Assembly (NCBI GenBank): GCA_015233465.1
Contig: JADFXP010000008.1
Coordinates: 51,099-115,098 of the forward strand
Reading direction: 5' to 3'
DNA length: 64,000 bases
Origin: Candidatus Magnetominusculus dajiuhuensis
GTDB taxonomy: Bacteria; Nitrospirota; Thermodesulfovibrionia; Thermodesulfovibrionales; Magnetobacteriaceae
Made by a program: the position numbers and the translations under genes. Every line of letters begins with the position of its first letter. Within the stretch, counting starts at the first letter, position 1. Positions 24,850 through 33,389 of the stretch are shown piece after piece. The notes beneath the pieces are model-generated. The model saw nothing but the letters and a program-made list of their open reading frames with translations, was not told the DNA's origin and made no database searches.

Positions 24850-25245
24850 TTAACTTACCGCCTTTTTATAATAATAAGGTGAAAAATACCTCTTATTTTT
24901 ATCATAGGCATACGGCTGATAGGCAATAGTTGAACCGTAGATTTCATCATTTCTTTCAACTAACAATCTGATTAATTTAAGCATATCAGATTTATTAAAA
25001 GAAAAAGAATTTATGAGAAACACAGAATTAGTAGGGACTCGTTCAATTGATTTCAGAACGGTTTCTATTTTATTAACCTCGCGATATGCCTTATTTTTAG
25101 CAATATCTTGGGCATTTTGTAAGAGAATTTTCTTTGTATAATCATAATTAAATGATAATATTATGACAAATATTATGGAACACCCGCTTACAATTAGAAA
25201 GATTAATCTTGAAGTTATCCCAATATTTTTATGGGTTTTAAGCAT
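24850..25245 (-). CDS. N-terminal part of the frameshifted cyclase (membrane anchor and Cache start)
   Basis: A 131-residue frame: a short cytoplasmic start, a membrane helix (LIFLIVSGCSIIFVIILSF) and the start of a Cache ligand-binding domain (IYGSTIAYQPYAYDKN, RYFSPYYYKK). After YYYKK the frame hits a stop. One base less (or a -1 slip on the AAAAAG at about 24870) leads into GGKLKFKYLGGEDYHYFD and the 23036-24808 frame. It overlaps the cNMP-binding gene by 8 bases. Either a single-base deletion, a homopolymer error or programmed frameshifting explains it. Confidence 0.75.
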   Translation of the reverse strand: MLKTHKNIGITSRLIFLIVSGCSIIFVIILSFNYDYTKKILLQNAQDIAKNKAYREVNKIETVLKSIERVPTNSVFLINSFSFNKSDMLKLIRLLVERNDEIYGSTIAYQPYAYDKNKRYFSPYYYKKAVS

Positions 25246-26590
25246 TTACATAAATCAACTTCTTTAATTCATCCTTAGCAGCATTTATTCTTTCCATTAA
25301 CTCATCAACATGACTTTGATAGATTAAGTTAAACTGAGTAAGTATCTCAGGGTGTTTTTGAAGCATGTCCATAAGTATTGGTCTTTTCAATTCATAAACT
25401 GTTAGATCGCCGCTTGCCTTGATAGTTGCGGTTCTTGGATTTCCAGTAACAAATGCAAATTCTCCAAATATAGAACCTTTTGGAAACTCTGCGATAACCT
25501 TATTTCTATTTATAAATGCCTTAGCGCTGCCTTCCTTTACGACATAAACCTCATCTGATTGATCCCCCTCTTTGAAGACAACATCCTTATCGCTAAAATG
25601 TCTAAGGCTTTCTGGGTCAATATTTTGTACAACATGTTTATTAAATAACGACAGAAAATCTTCATCTTCTATCTTAGAATCTATTGCCTCTTTTTGGTTA
25701 ATCGGAAGCCTTTCTATAAATTTATTCAAGACAGGAACAGCGGCCTTAAATTCATTCAAAAGAGAAACACCTTTTATATTATTTGGAAGAAATTCCTTAA
25801 TAAACTTTGACGCAAAAACTGTCCCTAATTTAATATACGAAGACATTGCATCAAGGGGACTGCCTTTTTTATACTGCTCTTCAATATCCTTTAGATAATC
25901 TTCAATACCTTCATTTTCAACTGGTTTAACATTTATATCACAAGTATTACTGCTTGTCCCTTTAATTTTATCAACAACTAAATTACAAACACAGGAATTT
26001 ACAGACTTACCGGCATTTTTTAATCCATCAGCAGTGCGTTCAAGGCGCGATATATATAAATCTGTAAACATAACCTTAATCTGTGGTTTTTGTTTGATTA
26101 CACTATCAAATATCTCTTTAGAAATACTTATTAATTCTGTGCCTTTAACAGTTGTAACAGTTGAAGACCGCGGCTTATTTGAGATCAGAGCAATCTCCCC
26201 TAATATTGTGCCTGCTCCAAGTTTTGCTAATGAGAGTTTTTTACCTGCAATAAGATTAGTCACAAAATAATTTAAAAGAACTGGAGGCATTGGCAGAAGT
26301 GGAGCCTTAGCCTTAGGAGGCGCAGTTGAGACCTCAACTTGTCCATTTATAACAATATACATGAAATCGCCAAATTCGCCCTCTTTCATAATTACAGTGT
26401 TTGATTTGTATTTAACTAATTCAATATCTTTAAAGAGCCTTAAAACGCCTGGATTTAATAATTCCTCAAATAATGGATGCGCCCCAACACTGCCAACATA
26501 AGTTTCTATCAATGTCCTGCCTGTCTCAACAGCCTTATCCCAATCTTCTGCCTTGATTGCATCATAAAGAATTACCCATGGATTTTCCAT
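25238..26590 (-). CDS. Protein with two cyclic-nucleotide-binding domains
   Basis: A 450-residue soluble protein. cNMP-binding domains cover about residues 50-180 and 325-435. Their phosphate-binding cassettes are GEIALISNKPRSSTVTT and GEFAFVTGNPRTATIKA, each with the Glu and Arg needed for ligand. The middle (about 190-320) has a CVCN segment but no recognisable domain. No helix-turn-helix is visible, so it is not a CRP-type activator. It overlaps the cyclase gene by 8 bases, which makes it the likely receptor for that cyclase's product. GGAGAGG precedes the ATG. Confidence 0.88.
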   Translation of the reverse strand: MENPWVILYDAIKAEDWDKAVETGRTLIETYVGSVGAHPLFEELLNPGVLRLFKDIELVKYKSNTVIMKEGEFGDFMYIVINGQVEVSTAPPKAKAPLLPMPPVLLNYFVTNLIAGKKLSLAKLGAGTILGEIALISNKPRSSTVTTVKGTELISISKEIFDSVIKQKPQIKVMFTDLYISRLERTADGLKNAGKSVNSCVCNLVVDKIKGTSSNTCDINVKPVENEGIEDYLKDIEEQYKKGSPLDAMSSYIKLGTVFASKFIKEFLPNNIKGVSLLNEFKAAVPVLNKFIERLPINQKEAIDSKIEDEDFLSLFNKHVVQNIDPESLRHFSDKDVVFKEGDQSDEVYVVKEGSAKAFINRNKVIAEFPKGSIFGEFAFVTGNPRTATIKASGDLTVYELKRPILMDMLQKHPEILTQFNLIYQSHVDELMERINAAKDELKKLIYVNA

Positions 26591-26672
26591 TTTTTACCTC
26601 TCCTTGACATTTTTATCTATACTTATAATATGCCATAAACATCTTAGAGGTCAAGATGTACTTTTCAACCGC

Positions 26673-26702
26673 TTGACACACATTATTTGAAAGGTATATG
26701 AT
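26673..26702 (+). promoter_or_regulatory. Sigma-70-like promoter for the duplicated helical protein
   Basis: Perfect TTGACA (26673-26678), 18-base spacer, TATGAT (26697-26702). The ATG is at 26735 behind AAGGAGGG, so the leader is about 25 bases. One of the best promoter matches in the window. Confidence 0.6.
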
Positions 26703-26734
26703 AATTATAATTATCAATTATTAAGGAGGGTCAA

Positions 26735-27175
26735 ATGGCAAAGGATTTAAATAATAATTTTAATGAGATTATTACTATGGCTTCAAAATTTGTTGAAAGT
26801 CAAAAAGGTTCTTGGGATCACTATGCGTGGCTCGGATTTTTATATGAATTACAAAAAAAAGGTTTTGATACCAATAATGACCTTCAAGACCTGCTTGGTT
26901 CAGTTGTTGAATCTATGAATAAATGTTATCTCTCTGTCATAAATACTAAAGATGTCAACAATATTATGCGGGACATGTCCCAAAGCACAATTGAATTTAT
27001 GAAAAAAACCAAAGGCGTTTGGGATAAGACAGGATGGGAAAATTATCTAAATAATCTTCAAAACAAAGGTATTTCACTTAACGAGCAGACTCAGATATAT
27101 GCTGGAAATGTCTTAGAATCCGTTAAGAATCTCCTAAATGTCTGGTACTCTTATAGCAATAAAGGCTCTAATTAA
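26735..27175 (+). CDS. Helical protein with internal duplication, unknown function
   Basis: A 146-residue, probably all-helical soluble protein with two related halves. The first contains SQKGSWDHYAWLGFLYELQ, then KGF and VVESM. The second contains TKGVWDKTGWENYLNNLQ, then KGI and VLESV. I do not recognise the family. The amphipathic, low-cysteine composition is reminiscent of phasins and other granule- or surface-associated proteins, which is only a guess. It has a strong promoter and ribosome-binding site and is followed by a good terminator, so it is a single-gene unit that may be well expressed. Confidence 0.75.
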   Translation: MAKDLNNNFNEIITMASKFVESQKGSWDHYAWLGFLYELQKKGFDTNNDLQDLLGSVVESMNKCYLSVINTKDVNNIMRDMSQSTIEFMKKTKGVWDKTGWENYLNNLQNKGISLNEQTQIYAGNVLESVKNLLNVWYSYSNKGSN

Positions 27176-27178
27176 TTT

Positions 27179-27243
27179 AACCCTTTAAGGGGCTCTGCCC
27201 CTTAAAAATACCTGCAAAGGGACTCGTCCCTTTGAACCCATTA
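27179..27243 (-). repeat. GC-rich double-hairpin repeat, copy 6
   Basis: Reverse copy, close to consensus: AAGGGGC/GCCCCTT and AAAGGGA/TCCCTTT. It starts four bases after the stop of the helical protein gene. Confidence 0.85.
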
Positions 27244-27276
27244 TTAAAAAAATCTGGCCTATGCACACTAAAGTAG

Positions 27277-27305
27277 GGGCAGCCCTTGTGGCTGCCCTTT
27301 TTTTT
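27277..27305 (+). terminator. Rho-independent terminator made from a second-family repeat
   Basis: GGGCAGCC (27277-27284), loop CTTGT, GGCTGCCC (27290-27297), then eight T (27298-27305). It ends the transcript of the helical protein gene. It is a GTAGGGGCAG-type repeat used as a terminator, convergent with the MobB-like gene. Confidence 0.7.
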
Positions 27306-27846
27306 ATGAACAAGTTATTAATTCCTTTATAATAATTTCTATATCTTGATCTTCAAATGAAATTACTTTTTTACCGCTAAGGTCATATAAAACAATAGCT
27401 GAATCAAAGGAATCAACAGAAGGACACACTACAACCCCTGCCTTTGATAAAGGAACTTTCGCGCTCTCTTTAAAACGGTTAATATCCTTTCCAAACACAA
27501 AGATTCCATAATCAAAATCAAATACATTTACAGGACTGTTACCTTCTACTATTATACCGTCAAGATCAGATAAAGTGTCAATTGCAATATTGATTACCTC
27601 TGATAGGGAATCAGGAGTAGATTGAACCCAAAGTACACGGCTTGCACCAGCATTAATAAGCCTGCATGTATCTTTGTCGTGCTGAGAAATTAAATCTGGA
27701 TATTCAACTATACTTGTATAAAGTCCGGTCTTGGTATATTTAATAGCTCCCCACTTATCAGCAAGCCTGCCTAACATCTTTTCAGCAATAGTGGTCTTTC
27801 CACAACCGCTGTGAGCGCCTGAAATGGAGATTGTTCTTAGAGACAA
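27304..27846 (-). CDS. P-loop NTPase, MobB-like
   Basis: A 180-residue protein with the Walker A motif GAHSGCGKTTIAEKML at about residues 10-25 and a DGIIVEGNSPVNVF segment, as in MobB-type GTPases of molybdenum cofactor synthesis. It is also compatible with other small SIMIBI-class ATPases, since the typical MobB histidine motif is not obvious. No molybdoenzyme or moa/mob gene is in the window. It lies 10 bases after topA in the same direction. Confidence 0.65.
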   Translation of the reverse strand: MSLRTISISGAHSGCGKTTIAEKMLGRLADKWGAIKYTKTGLYTSIVEYPDLISQHDKDTCRLINAGASRVLWVQSTPDSLSEVINIAIDTLSDLDGIIVEGNSPVNVFDFDYGIFVFGKDINRFKESAKVPLSKAGVVVCPSVDSFDSAIVLYDLSGKKVISFEDQDIEIIIKELITCS

Positions 27847-27856
27847 AATCTTTTCC

Positions 27857-30265
27857 TTAACTATCTGGGAGCCGTCTCACGACCTTAAATTTGCACTCCT
27901 TGTTATAACAAAATACTGTTATATCTCCTTTTTTATTTTTCTTTTCTAATAAAAAGGGTGCATTACAATCAGGACATTTCTCGTTGATTGGTTTATAATT
28001 AATTATAAATTTACAGCTTGGATAATTTTTGCAGCCGTAAAAAATGCCTCTCTTTGATTTCTTTTCAATAATATCGCCGCCGTCTTCAGGGCATTTCACG
28101 CCAGTTGTTTTGGATTTTATATTCTTACAGCTTGGATAATTAGAACATGCCATGAATTTACCATAACGACCTGCCTTAATTACCATCGGAGAGCCGCATT
28201 TATCACAAATTTCATCTGTTTCAACGACTTCAACTTGAGCTTTTGATGAACTAGCAGCATCTATAGGTTTTGCATTTTTACATTGCGGATAACCAGAACA
28301 AGCCAGAAACTTCCCGTTCCTACCCCATTTCAAGGTCATTGGTTTACCGCATTTCTCACAATTTATCTCTTCAACAACATCCGCAGGTTTAAGTTTTTCA
28401 ACATTTAAAGAGGCAGCGGATAGATCCTTTGTAAACTGTGTATGAAAATCTTTTATAACGCTGTTCCAAACAATATTCCCTTCTTCAATTATATCTAAAT
28501 CATCTTCCATCTTTGCAGTAAACTCGGTATTAATAATATCTGGAAATTTATCAACAAGAAGATCGCTTACTACAACGCCAAGTTCAGTAGGCGTGTAAAT
28601 TCTCGCCTCTTTTTCAACATATTTACGCTCTTCAATCTTTGTGAGAATGGCGGCATAAGTACTTGGCCTTCCAATGCCTTTTTCTTCAAGAGCCTTAACA
28701 AGCGATGCCTCGCTAAATTTCGGAGGAGGCTGGGTAAAATGCTGATCAGAGGTTATTTCTATTAATTTTAAGTCTTCCCCTTCTTTGACATTAGGAAGTA
28801 TCGCTTGATCCTTATCAGTCTCTGTATCATCTGTATAAAGCGCAAGAAAACCCTTAAATTTGATAATTGTACCGCTTGCCCTAAACACTGCCTGCTCTTT
28901 ACTATCTATAATATCCATACTTGTCTGTTCAAGCTGCGCCTGTTCCATTTGACTTGCAAGAAATCTATTCCAGATCAAATTATAGAGTTTATATTGATCT
29001 GGCTTCAAAAACTCCTTGATAACATTCGGTTCATATTGTGGATAAGTTGGTCTGATTGCCTCATGAGCCTCTTGTGCGCTTTTTTTGACTGCATAAATAT
29101 GAGGTTTTTCAGGGAGATATTCTTTACCAAACTTTTTAGAGATTAACTCTCTTGACCATGCAATCGCCTCAGGAGCTAAACGGGTTGAATCTGTACGCAT
29201 ATATGTGATTAAACCAACATGTCCCATTTTGCCCAGTTCAAGACCCTGATATAATTGTTGTGCAACTGCCATAGTCTGTTTTGCGCTAAAGCGTAATTTT
29301 GCAGAGGCATCCTGTTGAATGGTGCTTGTGATATATGGAGGATAAGGCCTGCGCTTTTTAAGTTTTTTCTCAATACTGCTAATGTGATATCTTTCATTTT
29401 TTATAGCAGATAAAATATCATGGGCAGTTGATTCATCCTTGATTAAAAAATTATTTTTTGTTTTTGTCTTTTCAATGACTGTAGTACCTTTATATTTATG
29501 AAGAGAAGCCATTATATTGGGCAGTACACTGCCCACAAATTCTGCAGAAATGCTCCAATATTCCTCTGAATTAAAGGCATTAATCTCTTTTTGACGCTCA
29601 ACAATTAATTTCAAGGCAACAGATTGAACTCTTCCTGCGCTAAGACCAAACGCTATTTTTTTCCATAAAAAAGGACTAAGCCCATAGCCCACAAGTTTAT
29701 CAAGTATCATCCTTGCCTGCTGAGCATTGACCTTATTCATATCTATAGATGATGGATTTTCTATTGCCTCTTTAACAGCGCGGGCAGTGATTTCGTTAAA
29801 TATCACTCTATAAATATCAGGAGAAATAGTTTTTTTTGATTGACTAACAGCTTCTTTTATGATTTCAGCAATATGCCAAGCAATAGCCTCGCCTTCACGG
29901 TCAGGGTCAGATGCTAGGTAAATAGTGGAGGCTTTTTTTGCAGATTCCTGCAGATCCTTAATTATCTTTTCTTTTCCATCTATAGTTACATATTCTGGAA
30001 TAAAGCCATTTTCAGCATCAAAACCAAGTTTATTTTTCGGAAGATCTTTGATATGACCAACCGTAGCCTTAACAACAAAATTAGAGCCAAGTATTTTATT
30101 AATAGTCTTAGCCTTTGCAGGCGACTCAACAATCACAAGATTCTTTTTTGATGAAGACGCATCTTCTTTAATAGCAATAGTTTTTTTTGTTACAGAAGTC
30201 TTCTTTTTTTGAGTTACGATAGTCTTTTTGGGGGAAGCCACACGACTCTTTTTTTCTAATGCCAT
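27857..30265 (-). CDS. topA: DNA topoisomerase I with four C-terminal zinc ribbons
   Basis: An 802-residue type IA topoisomerase that relaxes negative supercoils. A Lys/Thr-rich N-terminal extension of about 40 residues precedes the TOPRIM start NLVIVESPAKAKTINK and DPDREGEAIAWH. The catalytic Tyr is in GLITYMRTDSTR. GIGRPSTYA marks the core end. Four zinc ribbons follow: CEKCGKP..CSGYPQC, CDKCGSP..CSNYPSC, CPEDGG..CKNYPSC (the first pair is C-only) and CPDCNAP..CYNKEC. The start overlaps the end of the upstream 92-residue gene by 10 bases. Confidence 0.96.
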   Translation of the reverse strand: MALEKKSRVASPKKTIVTQKKKTSVTKKTIAIKEDASSSKKNLVIVESPAKAKTINKILGSNFVVKATVGHIKDLPKNKLGFDAENGFIPEYVTIDGKEKIIKDLQESAKKASTIYLASDPDREGEAIAWHIAEIIKEAVSQSKKTISPDIYRVIFNEITARAVKEAIENPSSIDMNKVNAQQARMILDKLVGYGLSPFLWKKIAFGLSAGRVQSVALKLIVERQKEINAFNSEEYWSISAEFVGSVLPNIMASLHKYKGTTVIEKTKTKNNFLIKDESTAHDILSAIKNERYHISSIEKKLKKRRPYPPYITSTIQQDASAKLRFSAKQTMAVAQQLYQGLELGKMGHVGLITYMRTDSTRLAPEAIAWSRELISKKFGKEYLPEKPHIYAVKKSAQEAHEAIRPTYPQYEPNVIKEFLKPDQYKLYNLIWNRFLASQMEQAQLEQTSMDIIDSKEQAVFRASGTIIKFKGFLALYTDDTETDKDQAILPNVKEGEDLKLIEITSDQHFTQPPPKFSEASLVKALEEKGIGRPSTYAAILTKIEERKYVEKEARIYTPTELGVVVSDLLVDKFPDIINTEFTAKMEDDLDIIEEGNIVWNSVIKDFHTQFTKDLSAASLNVEKLKPADVVEEINCEKCGKPMTLKWGRNGKFLACSGYPQCKNAKPIDAASSSKAQVEVVETDEICDKCGSPMVIKAGRYGKFMACSNYPSCKNIKSKTTGVKCPEDGGDIIEKKSKRGIFYGCKNYPSCKFIINYKPINEKCPDCNAPFLLEKKNKKGDITVFCYNKECKFKVVRRLPDS

Positions 30266-30534
30266 GAAATCTGCCTGCCATTTGCATAAACCATTGAATA
30301 AATATAATCCATTTCTACAAATTCATTTTCACTCATTGTATGAACCAATAGGGTTAGAAGCATATCCAAATCATTTCTATTTAAGGCATTTAACATATCC
30401 GTTTTATTAAATAATCCCCTTGCGGCCGCAACCTCTACAGGAAGCATAGCATTAGTATTTCCCCTTGATTCAACGTCATATCTGACAAGTTCATTTGCAA
30501 TCAACTTTAAAATCCTAAAATATCTCCTATACAT
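30256..30534 (-). CDS. 92-residue protein of unknown function upstream of topA
   Basis: The start at 30534 (MYRRYFRILKLIANELVRYD) is chosen because AAGGAGG lies 10 bases before it. The longer frame from 30612 adds a hydrophobic stretch without a ribosome-binding site. The sequence is soluble and probably helical (NKTDMLNALNRNDLDMLLTL). I do not recognise it. The end overlaps topA by 10 bases, so it is co-translated with it, in the place where dprA or a small regulator is often found. Confidence 0.65.
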   Translation of the reverse strand: MYRRYFRILKLIANELVRYDVESRGNTNAMLPVEVAAARGLFNKTDMLNALNRNDLDMLLTLLVHTMSENEFVEMDYIYSMVYANGRQISWH

Positions 30535-30752
30535 CTTAAAATAACCTCCTTGAAAGATATAGGTAAATGTGAGTATATAATACCAGATGACAAAAATAAA
30601 TGCTATAGACAAATTATTGATTAAATATATCTTTTAAAATATTTGCGTACAAAAGATAGCTCCCATTTAATAAATTGATTTTAACAATATTTATGATTTA
30701 TAATATTCTAATAATATGATAATCTCTAATAGGAGCGTTAGGGGAAAAATAT

Positions 30753-30942
30753 ATGGCAGCAACATTACCAATTGAAATATTATACCTGCTTGAAGATAAG
30801 ATTGGTAAAGAAGATTGACAAACTTGAAGCAAAATTATCATTCCAGATGAAGCTGCAATTAGCAGTCATTCTATGCGCAATAGTAGTAATGAATCATGAA
30901 ACCATTAATCTTGTCACTATATTATTTGGTATTATAAAATAA
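30753..30942 (+). pseudogene. Remnant of a coiled-coil membrane protein (DUF1640/CCDC90-like)
   Basis: The first 21 codons read MAATLPIEILYLLEDKIGKE and stop at TGA. One frame over, the sequence continues KIDKLEAKLSFQMKLQLAVI and ends LVTILFGIIK, TAA. The family normally has about 60 further coiled-coil residues between these parts, so this looks like an internal deletion that also broke the frame. GGAG at 30732 and GGGG near 30741 lie upstream. Confidence 0.55.
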
Positions 30943-30982
30943 ACTTACCTCATAATACGAATTGTATGGTTTAAGACTAATA

Positions 30983-31011
30983 AGTCTTAAAGAATGTCTG
31001 ACCCAAATTAT
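30983..31011 (+). repeat. 29-base direct repeat, left copy
   Basis: AGTCTTAAAGAATGTCTGAC and the following nine bases. It matches 31759-31787 at 26 of 29 positions. It spans the first codons of the DUF3592 gene. Confidence 0.75.
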
Positions 31012-31743
31012 CCAATTATCCAACTATGTTTCACAGAAGAAAAGATGGATTTGATAATGAAAGATAAAGAATATTTAAAAAAACTAAAAAGACGCTATAA
31101 TTCTATAGGATTTGTAATCCTTATAATTGGATTTATATTCCTGTCTATGTCCTTAGGTCTCTTTGTAAAAGAGAATATGTATAAGAAAAACGGCATCACT
31201 ATTACTGCAACAGTGCTTACAAAGAAGGTTTTATATGGAAAAAGCACCCAATACGTTATCTATTATAGATTTATTACTAAAGAAGGCATCACGCTTGAGG
31301 GCAGCGATGACTCAAACATCAATATATGGAGATCTCTAAACGCAGGAAGTAAATTACCCGTACAATATATTAGCAGTTATCCCTCGTTTAACCGTATTGC
31401 TTACCACAGGAACAACGAGTTTGGAGTTATTTTTTTATTCCTGTTTGGTTTGATTGTGATTGCTGCTGGAGTGTATGTGTTTATTACTGGACAAAGTATC
31501 GCTAGAGATGGCATTTTGACTGAGGCGATGGTGACGTCATCCAAAACTGATAATTTTTTGATATTTTTAAAGATTGGTTGTATCAAATATACATATAATG
31601 ACAGCAATGGTAAATCTTATATGGGCAAAAAACGAATGAATTATAAATTTACCGCAAACTGGAGGATAGGCGACAGATGTAAGGTGTGCTACGACCGTAA
31701 AAACCCTAATAATCATCTATTGGTTAGACATTATCTAACATAA
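30994..31743 (+). CDS. DUF3592-type membrane protein
   Basis: A 249-residue protein with membrane helices at about residues 33-57 and 145-168. Each is followed by a soluble domain of the DUF3592 kind: GITITATVLTKKVLYGKS then TLEGSDDSN, and GILTEAMVTSSKTDNF then GKSYMGKKRMNYKF. The ATG at 30994 lies inside a 29-base direct repeat, so the start may instead be ATG at 31045 (MDLIMKDKEYLKKLK). Function unknown. The gene sits alone between two direct repeats and next to a pseudogene, which suggests an inserted cassette. Confidence 0.7.
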   Translation: MSDPNYPIIQLCFTEEKMDLIMKDKEYLKKLKRRYNSIGFVILIIGFIFLSMSLGLFVKENMYKKNGITITATVLTKKVLYGKSTQYVIYYRFITKEGITLEGSDDSNINIWRSLNAGSKLPVQYISSYPSFNRIAYHRNNEFGVIFLFLFGLIVIAAGVYVFITGQSIARDGILTEAMVTSSKTDNFLIFLKIGCIKYTYNDSNGKSYMGKKRMNYKFTANWRIGDRCKVCYDRKNPNNHLLVRHYLT

Positions 31744-31758
31744 ATAAACTTAATTAAC

Positions 31759-31787
31759 AGTCGTAAAGAGTGTCTGACCCCAATTAT
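31759..31787 (+). repeat. 29-base direct repeat, right copy
   Basis: AGTCGTAAAGAGTGTCTGAC and the following nine bases, 776 bases to the right of the left copy and in the same orientation. The 170 bases beyond it to 31960 hold nothing I can identify. Confidence 0.75.
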
Positions 31788-31960
31788 AGACCCCCAATAT
31801 TTTAATAATATGCAGCATCTTTGACGCCGTGCTACTTAAAAAACCTCAAAAAGGATGCATATATATTGACAAATTCTAATGGGAAGTTCTATCCACAATT
31901 AATATAAGAAATCTCCGTTTCCCCTTGACTTTACTTATCATAAATGTCCCTAATTTCCAA

Positions 31961-32344
31961 TTACTTTTGAAATGTCATCTGATATTCAATTGTACCCCCT
32001 ACATTGTCAAATCCTTTCACTGACATAGTTTTGCCATCTGGAGAAAGAATATTGATATGTTTTCCATCTCCACTTTTATTTTGGTTAAATGGATTTTTGC
32101 TAAAATTTATAGAATACTCCAATCTGTTACCCCTAATCCTTCCTTCACCATGCCACACCATTGGTGTTCCATTCTCAAGAAAATATCCTACAACATATAA
32201 CCTATCCCCGTCTTGCGAAATCGCCTCTTGATAATCAGCCCTTACAGTAGATACCCAAATTCCACTAATATTATTAGCTGCCATAACTATGGACACAGAA
32301 CACAAAATAAATAAAAACATTCCAATAATAACAATCTTTTTCAT
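31961..32344 (-). CDS. Exported protein of unknown function
   Basis: 127 residues with a clear signal peptide (MKKIVIIGMFLFILCSVSIV, cleavage near MAANN). The mature part of about 105 residues is rich in beta-type sequence (GIWVSTVRADYQEAI, RLYVVGYFLENG, GTIEYQMTFQK), like small lipocalin- or META-type periplasmic proteins, but I cannot assign a family. AGGAGG precedes the ATG. No operon partner is apparent. Confidence 0.65.
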   Translation of the reverse strand: MKKIVIIGMFLFILCSVSIVMAANNISGIWVSTVRADYQEAISQDGDRLYVVGYFLENGTPMVWHGEGRIRGNRLEYSINFSKNPFNQNKSGDGKHINILSPDGKTMSVKGFDNVGGTIEYQMTFQK

Positions 32345-32663
32345 ATGTATCCTCCTACAATAAGTTATAGTGCCGACTTTATTTCGGCTATATTCACAAA
32401 CGGCAAAAATTAAAAATTTTCACCAAATTTTTTATTCCTCTATTAATAGTCTATTACAATTCTTGGGAATCACTAATTGAAGACAGACTCTATTTCTACT
32501 CAATCCCATTTTTACCTATCCAGTAGCTGCCAACATAATACCTTCTGACAAATATATCATAGCTTATCCCGCATGAAAAACTGATGACTCTTTAAGCCTT
32601 TCTTTTTTCTACTAAAAAACAACAAATTATCTTTTTTCATCCAATAATCTTTTTCAAAAACCC
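32345..32663. other. Non-coding gap, nothing identified
   Basis: 319 AT-rich bases between the exported protein gene and the phosphoesterase gene. The left end must hold the promoter of the exported protein. I see no ORF with a ribosome-binding site, no repeat copy and no RNA gene. Confidence 0.5.
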
Positions 32664-33389
32664 TCAAATCCCTAGTGACAATCTATTAATCAGCATCTCA
32701 GGCAGTCCCACAGCCGCCATTTCTGCCTGCGTTAGCCCAATATCATATTCTACCCTGACAATTTCTATTGTATCATCATATATCAACCCATATGAAGAAC
32801 GATTGTCATTATCTCTTGGCTGCCCAACACTTCCTGTGTTTACTATATATCTGCTTTTTTTATTTCTTAAAATTGGTTCTTTATGTATATAGGTCTGCCC
32901 TGTTTCATCCATTTCAAATACTACCGCTAAATGACTATGACCAATAAAACATATGGACTGCTTAAACGCTGAAAAATTCTGCACCACCTGTTCTACAGAA
33001 AATAGATAACTCCAAAGCTCTGGATCCATCGGCGTTGAATGAGCAAAAAACGCATCGTTTTCTTCTGATGATTTAACCAGATTAAAGGTCTTTAAATCTT
33101 CAATATGTTCTTCACTTAGCTCTTTAGCTGTCCACTCAATTGCATGTTTTGCATATTGATTAAAATAAGTTATATCTGTATAACCAATAGCTGCCCAATC
33201 ATGATTGCCAGCAAGTATTATCTTACAATTTTGCTTAATAAGCTCTATACATTCATTCGGCTTTGGACCATATCCAACGACATCCCCTGTAAAAAAAATA
33301 TCCGTTATGCCTCTTTCATTTATATCTCTTAAGACAGCTTCTAAGGCATGTATATTTGAATGTACATCTGATATTACTGCATATGACAT
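32664..33389 (-). CDS. Calcineurin-like metallophosphoesterase
   Basis: A 241-residue phosphoesterase of the YfcE/MJ0936 type. Metal motifs run in order: ISDVHSNIHAL, FTGDVVGYGPKP, LAGNHDWAAIG, FFAHSTP, CFIGHSHLAV. Such enzymes hydrolyse phosphodiesters or phosphomonoesters, and the substrate here is unknown. The start abuts the nusB stop (33390), so it is the last gene of the lepA-rib-nusB run. Diadenosine tetraphosphatase (ApaH) activity is possible. Confidence 0.87.
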   Translation of the reverse strand: MSYAVISDVHSNIHALEAVLRDINERGITDIFFTGDVVGYGPKPNECIELIKQNCKIILAGNHDWAAIGYTDITYFNQYAKHAIEWTAKELSEEHIEDLKTFNLVKSSEENDAFFAHSTPMDPELWSYLFSVEQVVQNFSAFKQSICFIGHSHLAVVFEMDETGQTYIHKEPILRNKKSRYIVNTGSVGQPRDNDNRSSYGLIYDDTIEIVRVEYDIGLTQAEMAAVGLPEMLINRLSLGI

